A stretch of 64,000 nt of DNA, taken from the NCBI RefSeq assembly GCF_007991175.1, contig NZ_BJXV01000008.1, positions 1 to 64,000 on the forward strand. The letters run 5' to 3'. Both the position numbers and the translations under genes were made by a program. Shown here piece by piece: positions 9,412-18,362 of this stretch; position 1 is the stretch's first letter; each line of letters begins with the position of its first letter. The stretch is from Halovibrio variabilis (GTDB lineage Bacteria > Pseudomonadota > Gammaproteobacteria > Pseudomonadales > Halomonadaceae). The notes under the pieces are model-generated. The model saw only the letters and a list, made by a program, of their open reading frames with translations, was not told where the DNA came from and did not search any database.

Positions 9412-10137
9412 TTAAAGCCGTACAGGCAGGCGGCGGGTTAACCCCACTTCGATGGGGCGCCCCTGCTCTCGTGCCACGTCAATGCCATAGGCCAGCACTT
9501 CCACCCCGCTGGCAGCGGCCTGTGCCAGGGCGGCTGCATAAGTCGCGTCAATATGGGCAGCGGCGGCTACGTCAGCAATGCCTTCGTGGGCGACACAAAA
9601 CAGCAGCACTGCCCGTTCGCCCTGCTCTGCTAATACCCGCAGCGAATGCAAATGCTTAGTGCCACGCACGCTTACCGAGTCTGGAAAGTAGCCGTGGCCG
9701 TCCTGCTCTTTGAGGGTGACCTGTTTCACCTCGATATACGCCCGCCCTCGTTCTGGGTCATCCAGCATAAAATCGAGCCGCGCATCGGCAACTGTTACCT
9801 CCCGGTGCAAGCTGACATAGCCCGCCAACGGCGCCAACGCCCCCGCCTCCAGCGCCGCTTCCACGATGCGGTTAGCGCGGCCGGTATGCACCGAGGCGAT
9901 CGCTACCTGCCCATTGGCTTGCGGCAACTCGATAAACTCCCAGGTCCAGGCAAGCTTGCGCTTAGGGTTATCGCTGGGTGACAGCCACACCCGACACCCC
10001 GGCACGTTCACCGCCTTCATTGAGCCGGTATTAGGGCAGTGAGCCACCACCTCGCGGCCATCGTCCAAGCGCACATCGGCTAAAAAGCGCTTGTAGCGCT
10101 TGAGCAGCGTGCCTGGCACAAGCGCCGGATACGCCAT
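9412..10137 (-). CDS. sfsA: Sugar fermentation stimulation protein SfsA
   Basis: SfsA family, first linked to maltose metabolism in E. coli. The family has a nuclease-like fold (a PD-(D/E)XK-type core with an N-terminal OB fold) and its biological substrate is uncertain. The 241-aa product contains the characteristic DVRLDDGREVVAHCPNTGSM region (about 20-39) and the putative catalytic run RLDFMLDD...YIEVKQVTL. The ATG at 10137 overlaps the aminotransferase stop by one base; GTG 10140 is an alternative. It is downstream of, and probably co-transcribed with, the aminotransferase gene. Confidence 0.92.
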   Translation of the reverse strand: MAYPALVPGTLLKRYKRFLADVRLDDGREVVAHCPNTGSMKAVNVPGCRVWLSPSDNPKRKLAWTWEFIELPQANGQVAIASVHTGRANRIVEAALEAGALAPLAGYVSLHREVTVADARLDFMLDDPERGRAYIEVKQVTLKEQDGHGYFPDSVSVRGTKHLHSLRVLAEQGERAVLLFCVAHEGIADVAAAAHIDATYAAALAQAAASGVEVLAYGIDVAREQGRPIEVGLTRRLPVRL

Positions 10138-11297
10138 CACAGCCTGCCCACAAAGCGGGCAATCCGCGCCACCGCCTCTTCCAGGCGGGCAACATCATTG
10201 GTGAAGGCGATGCGCACATGGTGCTCACCGCCGCGCACGGCAAAATCAATACCGGGGGTAATCGCCACGTTCTCTTCCTGCAACAAGCGCTCGCAGAAGG
10301 CCTGGCTATCGCAGCTGTAGCGGGAGATATCCAGCCACAGGTAGAACGCCCCCTGGGGCGGCAAATCCGGCGCCAGGCCCAGGCCCGCCAGGCCCTCCAA
10401 CAGCACCTGACGGCGCTTTTTCAGCGTTTCGCGGCGGTGTTCCAGAATACGCCGACACTCAGGCGTAAACGCCGCCAACGCCGCATGCTGCGAAGGAGTT
10501 GGCGCGGCAAGAAACATATTCTGCGCCAGCCGCGTTAACGGCTCCACGGCATGCTCAGGGGCAACCAGCCAACCCAAGCGCCAGCCGGTCATGCCAAAAT
10601 ATTTTGAGAAGCTGTTGACCACAAAGGCGTTGGCCGAAAGCGAGGTGGCCGAGAGCGGCGCATCGTCATAGTTAAGGCCCTGATAAATCTCATCGACGAT
10701 GACCTCACCCTCGCGCTCGGCGACCGCTGCCAGCACCGCCGAGAGTTGCTGTGCGCTCAACGTATGGCCGGTCGGGTTAGCGGGCGACGCCAGCATCGCA
10801 AGGCTCGTATCCTCGTGCCAATGCTGCGCTACCAGGGCAGCGTCCAGCTGCCAGCCGCTATCACGCCCTACCGAGACCGCATCGATCTCAGCGCCCGCCA
10901 AGGCCATAAAGTGGCGGTTACAGGGGTAGTTCGGGTCGGCCATCAGCACCCGTGAACCGGTTTCGACCAATAGCTGGCTGGCCAGCAGCAGCGCCCCCGA
11001 CGCCCCCGGCGTTACCAAAATGCGCGCCGGATCCACCGTGGCATTAAAGTGCTCAGCGTAGTGCCCTGCGATTGCCTCGCGCAGCGCGGGTAAGCCCGCG
11101 GCGGGCGTATAACGCGTATGGCCGCTGGCCAGCGCCTGCTGCCCGGCTGCGATAATGGGCTCAGGGGTCGCAAAATCCGGCTCGCCTACTTCCAGATGAA
11201 TCACATCAAAGCCGGCGGCTTCCCGCGCCTGGGCCATCTCCAGTAGATGCATGACCCGAAAAGGGGCAACGTGATCAACACGCGAATTCCAGGCCAT
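10137..11297 (-). CDS. PLP-dependent aminotransferase, class I/II
   Basis: Fold-type I aminotransferase of the aspartate-aminotransferase superfamily, cytoplasmic; the substrate pair cannot be assigned from sequence alone. PLP-binding elements are clear: the PLP lysine K232 in NSFSKYFGMTGWR, the SPANPTG loop (171-177), and VDEIYQGL. The product is 386 aa from an ATG with TAGGAG upstream. A homologous gene stands next to dksA in Pseudomonas, so the position is conserved and hints at a core amino-acid role. It is divergent from dksA. Confidence 0.9.
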   Translation of the reverse strand: MAWNSRVDHVAPFRVMHLLEMAQAREAAGFDVIHLEVGEPDFATPEPIIAAGQQALASGHTRYTPAAGLPALREAIAGHYAEHFNATVDPARILVTPGASGALLLASQLLVETGSRVLMADPNYPCNRHFMALAGAEIDAVSVGRDSGWQLDAALVAQHWHEDTSLAMLASPANPTGHTLSAQQLSAVLAAVAEREGEVIVDEIYQGLNYDDAPLSATSLSANAFVVNSFSKYFGMTGWRLGWLVAPEHAVEPLTRLAQNMFLAAPTPSQHAALAAFTPECRRILEHRRETLKKRRQVLLEGLAGLGLAPDLPPQGAFYLWLDISRYSCDSQAFCERLLQEENVAITPGIDFAVRGGEHHVRIAFTNDVARLEEAVARIARFVGRL

Positions 11298-11513
11298 AAC
11301 GGCTCCTATACCTAATCATTTTTTGAAACAGGGGTCATTATTAAAAACTAACTAAAACATGGCGCTAGTCATATTTAAGGCCAAACAAGCGTAGAAAGGT
11401 CGCCATTATACTTGCAACCCAATCATTTTTCAGATAAACAAGCATCCCTTTGGCGTGAGATCGTGACAATCGTTCATGGTCGATCAGTAGTCACATATGT
11501 AAGGGGCAGTCCC

Positions 11514-11951
11514 ATGCCAGTAGCAGAAAAGAAACCGGAAGCGTCCAAGTCCTTCACCCCGTATGAGCCAGCACCGGGTGAAGAGTATATGAACGAGCAG
11601 CAGCTAGCGCACTTCCGACAGCTGCTGCTGGACTGGAAACAGGATCTCATGGAAGAGGTGGACCGTACCGTGCGCCACCTGCAGGAAGATGCAAACAACT
11701 ACGCCGACCCCGCCGACCGAGCTACTCAGGAAGAGGGCTTCAGCCTGGAACTGCGTACCCGTGATCGGGAGCGTAAGTTGCTCAAAAAAATTAACGAAAC
11801 CATCGATAAAATCGATGATGATGACTATGGTTTCTGCGAAGCCTGCGGCGTTGAGATCGGCATCCGTCGCTTAGAAGCTCGCCCCACTGCCACGCTCTGC
11901 GTGGATTGCAAAACCTTAGCAGAACTTAAAGAGAAACAGCTCGGCGGCTAA
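11514..11951 (+). CDS. dksA: RNA polymerase-binding transcription factor DksA
   Basis: Binds in the RNA polymerase secondary channel and, with ppGpp, represses rRNA promoters and activates amino-acid promoters. The 145-aa product has the coiled coil, the tip residues D65, D68 and A70 in ADPADRA, and a complete zinc finger, C108-x2-C111-x17-C129-x2-C132, ending in the C-terminal helix. ATG 11514 is supported by AAGGGGCAG. The frame is open upstream to 11412, but that would add a 34-residue tail alien to the family. It has its own intrinsic terminator, then gluQ. Confidence 0.97.
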   Translation: MPVAEKKPEASKSFTPYEPAPGEEYMNEQQLAHFRQLLLDWKQDLMEEVDRTVRHLQEDANNYADPADRATQEEGFSLELRTRDRERKLLKKINETIDKIDDDDYGFCEACGVEIGIRRLEARPTATLCVDCKTLAELKEKQLGG

Positions 11952-11978
11952 GCGCTAAAACAACGTTCTAATTGAACG

Positions 11979-12003
11979 CGGGCACCTTAGGGTGCCCGTT
12001 TTT
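11979..12003 (+). terminator. Intrinsic terminator of dksA
   Basis: An 8-bp GC-rich stem (CGGGCACC, 11979-11986, with GGTGCCCG, 11991-11998), a TTAG loop and a run of five T. It lies 27 bp after the dksA stop and before gluQ. Confidence 0.9.
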
Positions 12004-12043
12004 GTTGGCAGCGCTTGCCTGAATCACCGAGGACGACGCTACA

Positions 12044-12967
12044 ATGAATGATTTTGTTGGCTACCGAGGCCGCTTTGCACCTACGCCCTCTGGCCCACTG
12101 CACTTTGGCTCTTTGGTCGCCGCCTTGGGCAGCTATTTAGACGCCCGTGCCGCTCATGGACAGTGGTTGGTGCGCATCGAAGATATTGACCCACCCCGCT
12201 GCCCCGAAGGCGCGGCGAGCACTATCCTGCGCCAGCTGGAAACCTTCGGCATGGAGTGGGACGAAGCGGTGATGTGGCAGCACACTCGTAATGACGCTTA
12301 CCAACACGCCTTGGACCGACTCATCCAACGCGACCTTGCCTACCCCTGCAGCTGCTCCCGTAAGCAGTGGCAGGGGCTTGATATCTACCCCGGCTGGTGC
12401 CGCGAAGGCGTTTGCGATCCCACCAAACCAGTGGCCTGGCGGCTACGCAGCGACCTTGGCGAGCGCCCTATTCACTGGCAAGACCGGCTGTTCGGCGAAC
12501 AGCAATTCGACCCCGCCAAGCTAGGCGATGTGGTGTTAAAGCGCAAAGATGGCCTGTGGGCGTATCAACTTGCGGTGGTCGTCGACGATGCCGAGCAGCA
12601 GATTAGCGACGTCGTTAGGGGCGTCGATTTACTCGACAATACCCCCTGGCAGCGCCAGTTACAGATCGCGCTTGGGCTACCCCAACCGCGCTACCTGCAC
12701 TTGCCGCTCATCGTCACCGCCGAAGGCCAGAAGCTATCTAAGCAGAACCTGGCGCCGGCCCTGGCGGAGGATAAGCAAGGAGTACGCCAGCAGCTCTTTC
12801 AGGCGCTGACAGCGCTTGACCAAGCACCGCCTCAGGCGCTTGCTACTGAGCCCCCGGCGACTCAGCTACACTGGGCGGTAGCCAACTGGTCAGTTGCTCA
12901 CCTGCACCCCACGGAGCACCGTTCAGTGCCGCTTTCCATGCGACCTTCTACACCACCAGGAGATTGA
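12044..12967 (+). CDS. gluQ: Glutamyl-queuosine tRNA(Asp) synthetase
   Basis: Truncated glutamyl-tRNA synthetase paralogue that activates glutamate and attaches it to queuosine at position 34 of tRNA(Asp). The 307-aa product keeps the catalytic domain with a HIGH-like motif HFGS (20-23), the zinc ligands C102, C104, Y115 and C119, and a KMSKS-like KLSKQ. It lacks the anticodon-binding domain of GltX. It is downstream of dksA, as in most gammaproteobacteria, and directly precedes the 58-aa membrane protein and cbrA. Confidence 0.95.
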   Translation: MNDFVGYRGRFAPTPSGPLHFGSLVAALGSYLDARAAHGQWLVRIEDIDPPRCPEGAASTILRQLETFGMEWDEAVMWQHTRNDAYQHALDRLIQRDLAYPCSCSRKQWQGLDIYPGWCREGVCDPTKPVAWRLRSDLGERPIHWQDRLFGEQQFDPAKLGDVVLKRKDGLWAYQLAVVVDDAEQQISDVVRGVDLLDNTPWQRQLQIALGLPQPRYLHLPLIVTAEGQKLSKQNLAPALAEDKQGVRQQLFQALTALDQAPPQALATEPPATQLHWAVANWSVAHLHPTEHRSVPLSMRPSTPPGD

Positions 12968-12968
12968 T

Positions 12969-13145
12969 ATGTACGTTTATCGCATCATGCTGTTTCTGGT
13001 GTTCGGCGGCTACCTGCTCTCTCCGCTACTGATGAACGGTTGGAGCGACCCCGATGCTGCCTGGTACCGGCCGTTTGCTATTTGGGGCGGATTGATTGCG
13101 TTAACTCTCTGGCTGGAGCAGAAGAGGAAGCTTGATGAGCGTTGA
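12969..13145 (+). CDS. 58-aa two-helix membrane protein upstream of cbrA
   Basis: Small hydrophobic protein with two predicted membrane helices (about 4-20 and 38-54) separated by a short Trp/Asp-rich loop, GWSDPDAAWYRPF. ATG 12969 has AGGAG 7 nt upstream; an upstream in-frame ATG at 12894 lies inside gluQ and is not favoured. Its 3' end overlaps the cbrA start by 11 bp, which suggests translational coupling. A similarly sized unnamed gene occupies this place in Pseudomonas. A role as a CbrA accessory subunit is inference only. Confidence 0.8.
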   Translation: MYVYRIMLFLVFGGYLLSPLLMNGWSDPDAAWYRPFAIWGGLIALTLWLEQKRKLDER

Positions 13146-16080
13146 GATGCACGTTGAGATAGTCGGCGTCCTACTGCTGGGGCTGGGCTACTTAGCACTG
13201 CTGTTTGGCTGCGGTTTTGCGGTAGAGCGCGGTTGGGTGCCGGTGCGCATTACCCGTCACCCGATTGTGTATACCCTTGCCCTGGGTGTTTATGCCAGCG
13301 CTTGGGCGATTTACGGCAGCGTGGAAATGGCTGCCCACGCAGGGTTTGGCTACCTCGCCTACTACCTGGGCGCAGCAGGAGCCTTTTTGCTCGCTCCCGT
13401 GCTGCTGGTGCCGATCCAGCGTATTACCCGCACCTATCAGCTAACCTCACTGGCGGACCTGTTTGCCTTTCGCTTCCGTTCCCGTTGGGCAGGCACGCTG
13501 GTGACTCTGGTCAGCCTGTTGGCGGTATTGCCGCTGCTTGGCATCCAGGTAAAAACCCTGAGCGAAGCGATCAATATCATCACCGACAGCCAAGCGGGGG
13601 CCAGCGTTGCACTCGTTTTTTGCGTGGTGATTGCCGCCTTTGCCGTCATTTTCGGTGCCCGCCATAGCCAGTCTCTTGGTCGCCACGACACTCTGCTCAG
13701 CGCCATTGCGTTTGAATCTATCGTCAAGCTGCTGGCCATGCTGGGGCTGGGGGCGGTTGCCATGTGGATGGTGTTTGACGGCCCCGGTGACTTACAGCTT
13801 TGGCTGGAGGGTCCCGGCGCGGCCCTCCAGCAGCAGACACCAAAGCTTGAACCCGCCCAGTGGCGAACCCTGCTGCTGCTGTTTTTCGCCGCCGCCTTTA
13901 TGATGCCGCATCTGTTTCATATTAGTTTCGCGGAAAGCCTGTCGCGGCATACGTTGCTGCAAGCCAGCTGGACGCTGCCGCTGTTTCTGTTGTTGATGGC
14001 GCTTCCCGTGCCGTTGATTTGGTGGGCGGCTCAATCCACCGCGCCGGATGTTCCCCTTACGGCTTATGCCGCCTACCTAATGACCGAACACTGGTGGGTA
14101 GGGGCGCTGGCGTTTATCGGTGGGCTAGCCGCCGCCAGCGGCACCATGATTATGATTGCACTGGCGCTCTCGGGCATGGTGCTCAACCACATTGTGCTGG
14201 TCGCAAGGCCCCCCGAGGCACGCAGCGACCTTTATGGCTGGTTACTCTGGCTGCGCCGTGGCTTGGTGGTCGCGGTGATTATCGGCGGCTGGCTATTTTA
14301 CCAGTGGATAGGCCGCCACCACGGGCTTATCGGCTTGGGGTTGGCCGCGTTTGTGGGTATGGCCCAGTGCCTGCCCGGCATGCTGGCGCTGCTCTACTGG
14401 CCCGGTGCTAACCGTAAAGGCATGATTGTGGGCCTGGTAGCGGGTGTCAGCGTGTGGCTGTGGGGCTTATGGCTGCCGCTGATGTTCTCGCTACCCGTGC
14501 CGCAACTGCCCTTTACTCCGCTAACCGACAGCGGTGCGCCCGTGTGGTACAACGTTACGCTGCTGTCGTTAGCGGTCAATATCCTGCTGCTGATTGTGAT
14601 ATCGCTGTTTACGCGTATCTCCGAGGGCGAACAATCCGCCGCAGAAGCCTGCTCAGTGGATGCGGTTATCCGCTCCAAGCGTTTCCCGCTAGAAGCCGCC
14701 ACGGCGAATGATTTTTCTAACCACTTAGCCCACGCTCTCGGCGATGAAGCGGCCAGCCGAGAGGTGAACCGGGCCCTGCAAGCACTCAACTTAACGCCCC
14801 AGGAGCGACGCCCCTACGCGCTACGCAGGCTGCGCGACCGTATCCAGGCAAATTTATCCGGCTTAATGGGGCCATCGGTAGCGCGGGATATCGTTGACCG
14901 CTACCTGCCCTACCGCCACGACGACACCCCCGAAACCGACGATATTCACTTTGTTGAAAGTCGCCTGGAAGCCTACCGCTCACGGCTAACGGGGCTGGCC
15001 CGGGAACTCGATGGCCTGCGCCGCCACCACCGCCAAACGCTGGCCTATTTGCCGGTGGGGCTATGCGTACTCGGCGATGACGATGAGCTCTTGATGTGGA
15101 ATCAGGCGCTCTCGCAGCTCTCGGGGATTAGCGGTGACAGCGTGATCGGCTCGCGCCGCGACAGCCTGCCCGCCCCCTGGCCAAGCCTACTGGGCAGTGT
15201 GCTAGACGCCACGTCTGGCCCGCTCTACAAGCAGGCGGTGTCGCTGCACGGCAAGGACTACTTTCTGACCCTGCACAAAGCCATTCTCAGCGGTAATGAC
15301 AGCCGGGGCGGCAGCGTGATTTTGATTGAAGACCACACCGAAATGAAATGGCTGGAAGACGAACTGGTGCATGCGGCACGCCTGGCCTCCATCGGCCAGC
15401 TAGCGGCAGGGGTCGCCCACGAAATCGGCAATCCGATAACCGGCATCTCGTCGCTGGCGCAAAACCTGCGCTACGACACCAACGACCCCACGCTGCTGGA
15501 GACCGCCGATCAGATCCAGCAGTTGACCCAGCGGGTAACTAAAATCGTCAATTCATTGGTCGGCTTTGCCCACGGCGGACGCCAGACGGTGCCGCTGCCG
15601 ACCTCCCCCGTGTCGCTTTCGGCGATTAGCGAAGACGCGCTGGACTTGATCCATCTAGCCCGCTCGGGTGAGGATGTTAACTTAACCAACGCAGTGCCCG
15701 CCGACCTGACCGTTCGCGGCGACGCCCAGCGGCTAACCCAAGTGATGGTCAACCTGCTGAGCAATGCCCGCGACGCCTGCGACCAGGGCGGGCAAGTTGA
15801 AATTAGCGCAGGGTGTCACGGGCAGCTTGCCTGGTGGCGAATAAGCGATGATGGCCCCGGCATTGATCCTCGGGTGCGCGACCACTTATTCGAGCCCTTT
15901 ACCACCACCAAGCCCGCAGGCGAAGGTACGGGTTTAGGCCTTTCGCTAGCCTATCAGATTATCAATGAGCATCAGGGCAAAATAGACGTGGCCTCACCAC
16001 CGCCCGGACAGCCCCGCGGCACCGCCATTACCCTCTGGCTGCCGCTTTACCAACAGGATGATCAGCCACCTTATGCCTAG
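13135..16080 (+). CDS. cbrA: Sensor histidine kinase CbrA with SLC5-like transporter domain
   Basis: Membrane sensor kinase of the CbrAB system that controls the carbon/nitrogen balance. The 981-aa product has an N-terminal sodium/solute symporter-like domain of about 13 helices (residues about 5-500), a linker with coiled-coil character, a PAS domain (about 625-740), HisKA with phospho-acceptor H762 in GVAHEIGNP, and HATPase with the N box [10 protein letters not shown] at about 872 plus G boxes DDGPGID and [10 protein letters not shown]. Size and order match Pseudomonas CbrA (about 983 aa). ATG 13135 follows GAGGAAG; TTG 13132 is possible. The 3' end overlaps cbrB. In characterised relatives the transporter domain takes up histidine; whether that holds here is not known. 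Confidence 0.95.
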   Translation: MSVEMHVEIVGVLLLGLGYLALLFGCGFAVERGWVPVRITRHPIVYTLALGVYASAWAIYGSVEMAAHAGFGYLAYYLGAAGAFLLAPVLLVPIQRITRTYQLTSLADLFAFRFRSRWAGTLVTLVSLLAVLPLLGIQVKTLSEAINIITDSQAGASVALVFCVVIAAFAVIFGARHSQSLGRHDTLLSAIAFESIVKLLAMLGLGAVAMWMVFDGPGDLQLWLEGPGAALQQQTPKLEPAQWRTLLLLFFAAAFMMPHLFHISFAESLSRHTLLQASWTLPLFLLLMALPVPLIWWAAQSTAPDVPLTAYAAYLMTEHWWVGALAFIGGLAAASGTMIMIALALSGMVLNHIVLVARPPEARSDLYGWLLWLRRGLVVAVIIGGWLFYQWIGRHHGLIGLGLAAFVGMAQCLPGMLALLYWPGANRKGMIVGLVAGVSVWLWGLWLPLMFSLPVPQLPFTPLTDSGAPVWYNVTLLSLAVNILLLIVISLFTRISEGEQSAAEACSVDAVIRSKRFPLEAATANDFSNHLAHALGDEAASREVNRALQALNLTPQERRPYALRRLRDRIQANLSGLMGPSVARDIVDRYLPYRHDDTPETDDIHFVESRLEAYRSRLTGLARELDGLRRHHRQTLAYLPVGLCVLGDDDELLMWNQALSQLSGISGDSVIGSRRDSLPAPWPSLLGSVLDATSGPLYKQAVSLHGKDYFLTLHKAILSGNDSRGGSVILIEDHTEMKWLEDELVHAARLASIGQLAAGVAHEIGNPITGISSLAQNLRYDTNDPTLLETADQIQQLTQRVTKIVNSLVGFAHGGRQTVPLPTSPVSLSAISEDALDLIHLARSGEDVNLTNAVPADLTVRGDAQRLTQVMVNLLSNARDACDQGGQVEISAGCHGQLAWWRISDDGPGIDPRVRDHLFEPFTTTKPAGEGTGLGLSLAYQIINEHQGKIDVASPPPGQPRGTAITLWLPLYQQDDQPPYA

Positions 16081-17464
16081 CATTCTGATTGTTGAAGACG
16101 AAACGATTATTCGTAGCGCCTTAAAGCGCCTACTCGAGCGCCACGACTACGCGGTCAGCGAAGCCGCCAGCGCGGAAGAGGCCTCCCAGTTGGAACTCAA
16201 AGGGTTCGACCTGATCATTAGCGACCTGCGCCTGCCGGGTGAGCCGGGTACGGCGCTGATCGCTGCTGCAGCGCCTGTGCCGGTATTGATCATGACCAGC
16301 TACGCGAGCATGCGCTCCGCGGTGGAATCGCTCAAGCAGGGCGCGGTGGACTATGTCGCCAAGCCCTTCGACCACGCCGAGCTACTCGAAACCGTTGAGC
16401 ACATCCTGCACAAACAGATGACGACGCCAAGCCCGCCGCCGGATATCACCGATGCCGGTGGCAGCCGACAAACCATGATCGGTAACTGCACTGCCATGCA
16501 GCAGGTTTACACCCGCCTTCGCAAAACCGCGCCAGCGGATGTCACCGTACTGGTGCTGGGCGAGTCGGGCACCGGCAAAGAGCTGGTAGCGCGTGCTATT
16601 CACCAGCAGAGCAAGCGCGCCAACGCACCGCTGATCTGCGTTAACTGTGCGGCGATTCCCGAAACGCTGATCGAATCCGAGCTGTTTGGCCATGAGAAAG
16701 GCGCCTTTACCGGCGCCAGCGCTGCACGCACCGGCTTAGTCGAAGCTGCCGACGGCGGCACGCTGTTTTTGGATGAGATTGGCGAACTGCCGCTGGATGC
16801 CCAGGCACGTTTATTGCGCGTTCTCCAAGAGGGTGAAATCCGTAAAATTGGCTCAGTAGAAACCCGCCACGTTAACGTGCGTTTAATCGCCGCCACCCAC
16901 CGAGACCTGCGCGCGCTATCCAAAACCGGCGAGTTCCGCCTCGACCTTTACTACCGCTTAAACGTCATGCAGATCGAACTGCCGCCACTGCGCGAGCGCG
17001 AAGATGACGTGCTTGAAATCGCCGACATTCTGCTCGACAAGGCGTGTAAACGCCACGAGCGACCGGGTCTTCGCCTCTCCCGGGCGGCCCGCCAAGAGCT
17101 GCGCGACTACCCTTGGCCGGGCAACGTGCGTGAGCTGGAAAATGCACTGGAGCGCGGCGTCATTCTTGCCGAAGGGCATTTGATCCACCCGGATGATTTA
17201 GGCTTAGCGCCCACGCCCGCGCGTACCCATGCGGCACCCACCGCGAATACGCCAGCGGCCAGTACCAGCCTGGATAAAGGCGCTGAAGAGAGTGACGACG
17301 ACCTCTCATTAGAAGATTACTTTCAGCACTTTGTGCTTGAGCACCAAGACCAAATGAGCGAGACCGAGCTGGCCCAAAAACTCGGCATTAGCCGTAAAAA
17401 TCTTTGGGAGCGGCGCCAGCGCCTGGGCATCCCGCGTAAGAAAACGGCCCGGCGCCCAGGTTAG
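16073..17464 (+). CDS. cbrB: Sigma-54-dependent response regulator CbrB
   Basis: NtrC-family activator phosphorylated by CbrA. In pseudomonads it switches on catabolic genes and the crcZ RNA. The 463-aa protein has a receiver domain with phospho-acceptor D51, a AAA+ domain with Walker A GESGTGKE and the sigma-54 contact loop GAFTGA, Walker [12 protein letters not shown], and a C-terminal Fis-type helix-turn-helix ([20 protein letters not shown]). I chose ATG 16073 by alignment to known CbrB N-termini; ATG 16058 is the alternative, and neither has a strong ribosome site. It overlaps cbrA by 8 bp, so expression is coupled. Confidence 0.95.
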   Translation: MPSILIVEDETIIRSALKRLLERHDYAVSEAASAEEASQLELKGFDLIISDLRLPGEPGTALIAAAAPVPVLIMTSYASMRSAVESLKQGAVDYVAKPFDHAELLETVEHILHKQMTTPSPPPDITDAGGSRQTMIGNCTAMQQVYTRLRKTAPADVTVLVLGESGTGKELVARAIHQQSKRANAPLICVNCAAIPETLIESELFGHEKGAFTGASAARTGLVEAADGGTLFLDEIGELPLDAQARLLRVLQEGEIRKIGSVETRHVNVRLIAATHRDLRALSKTGEFRLDLYYRLNVMQIELPPLREREDDVLEIADILLDKACKRHERPGLRLSRAARQELRDYPWPGNVRELENALERGVILAEGHLIHPDDLGLAPTPARTHAAPTANTPAASTSLDKGAEESDDDLSLEDYFQHFVLEHQDQMSETELAQKLGISRKNLWERRQRLGIPRKKTARRPG

Positions 17465-17571
17465 GCGTCTGGGCACGTCTCGCCGTTAGGCCTATCGCCC
17501 GCACTCTCTACGACCATTGTCCAATACACTGATTTAAATAAGAAATACTCCACCTTCCGCCACCCATGCAC

Positions 17572-17622
17572 TGTTACCTTCCCACACAAGCAAGCGCACA
17601 ATCAGGCGAAAAAGAGGTAACA
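17572..17622 (+). promoter_or_regulatory. Candidate CbrB upstream activating site
   Basis: TGTTAC (17572-17577) and its inverse GTAACA (17617-17622) lie 39 bp apart, about 75-125 bp upstream of the sigma-54 promoter. TGTTAC/GTAACA half-sites resemble the CbrB recognition sequence described in Pseudomonas; the spacing here is longer than I would expect, so the pair may represent two separate half-sites. Confidence 0.5.
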
Positions 17623-17695
17623 CTTTTTGCAATGCCAAGTTCCTTCACGGCGTTAAAAACGCCAACCATCTGAAATTTATAAATTATCGAATAGA

Positions 17696-17711
17696 TGGCA
17701 CAGCGTCTGCA
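17696..17711 (+). promoter_or_regulatory. Sigma-54 promoter of the CrcZ-like RNA
   Basis: TGGCACAGCGTCTGCA keeps the invariant GG (17697-17698) and GC (17709-17710) with exactly ten bases between them. It differs from the consensus TGGCACR-N4-TTGCW at one position. A transcript would begin near 17722. There is no gene just downstream, only the CA-motif region. Confidence 0.85.
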
Positions 17712-17721
17712 GTATTACTGG

Positions 17722-18186
17722 GTAAGAAAAACAAAATGGGCATAGCGGTAGGTCACCAACAAAAACAACACGACCTCACCCCCCACCTGAGCCACAACAA
17801 AAACAACAGGGCCAGGTAGAGACAACGAGACTAATAACAACAACAGGCTTGAGTCTCATGACTTGCTTGCGCAAGCAGTACAGGCGCAGTCAACAATAAT
17901 AAAACAAGCAAGTAGCCCAAAAGGACGCGACGTACGCCAGTAGCTTTGCATCCTAATAACAACAATAGCAGTCAGCGTGTACACCCCGGCGCCAATAATA
18001 ATTCCCCGGGGGAGAAAAAGTTCGCGGTTGGATTATTGTTTTGAATACGAGGCGGTCGGAACTATCTTGATCCTTACGCCTACCGACTGCGGTGCGTATT
18101 CAGGGCGATGTGCCATCATGAAGAAAAATAGCAGCACGGACGCTGATTTATTGCTTTATAGGGGAGGCTCTCTTAGCCTCCCCTTT
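17722..18186 (+). ncRNA. crcZ: CrcZ-like Hfq-sequestering small RNA
   Basis: Gene-free segment between cbrB and pcnB, the position of crcZ in Pseudomonas. It starts after a sigma-54 promoter and ends in an intrinsic terminator, giving a transcript of about 465 nt. Seven A-rich AANAANAA-type motifs are spread along it: 17724-17736, 17758-17770, 17794-17808, 17833-17845, 17892-17907, 17955-17967 and 17994-18002. Such motifs bind Hfq/Crc in pseudomonads, and the RNA titrates that complex to relieve catabolite repression. Function here is inferred from position, promoter type and motifs; hfq and crc are not in the window. The small reading frame at 17977-18204 has no support as a gene. Confidence 0.82.
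18161..18186 (+). terminator. Intrinsic terminator of the CrcZ-like RNA
   Basis: Eight-bp stem GGGGAGGC (18161-18168) with GCCTCCCC (18176-18183), a 7-nt loop and TTT. It stands 176 bp before pcnB, so it closes a transcript that contains no coding gene. Confidence 0.85.
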
Positions 18187-18362
18187 CCGTGTTTGGTCAC
18201 TTGAGTTCGCGCAAACCAGCGGCAAACGCTTTGCAAGCCTTAGGGTGTCGGATACACTCAGGTATTAACTGTCCATGTTAGGTAAACAGTTGACCTGTTT
18301 TTACATAGACACGTTACCTATTTATAGACTTTTTTATGTACCCTGCGAGTTGAAATCGTCGC

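Noticed and set aside
17977-18204. 75-codon open frame inside the cbrB-pcnB gap
   Set aside because: It spans the CrcZ-like RNA terminator, has no ribosome site and no recognisable domain.
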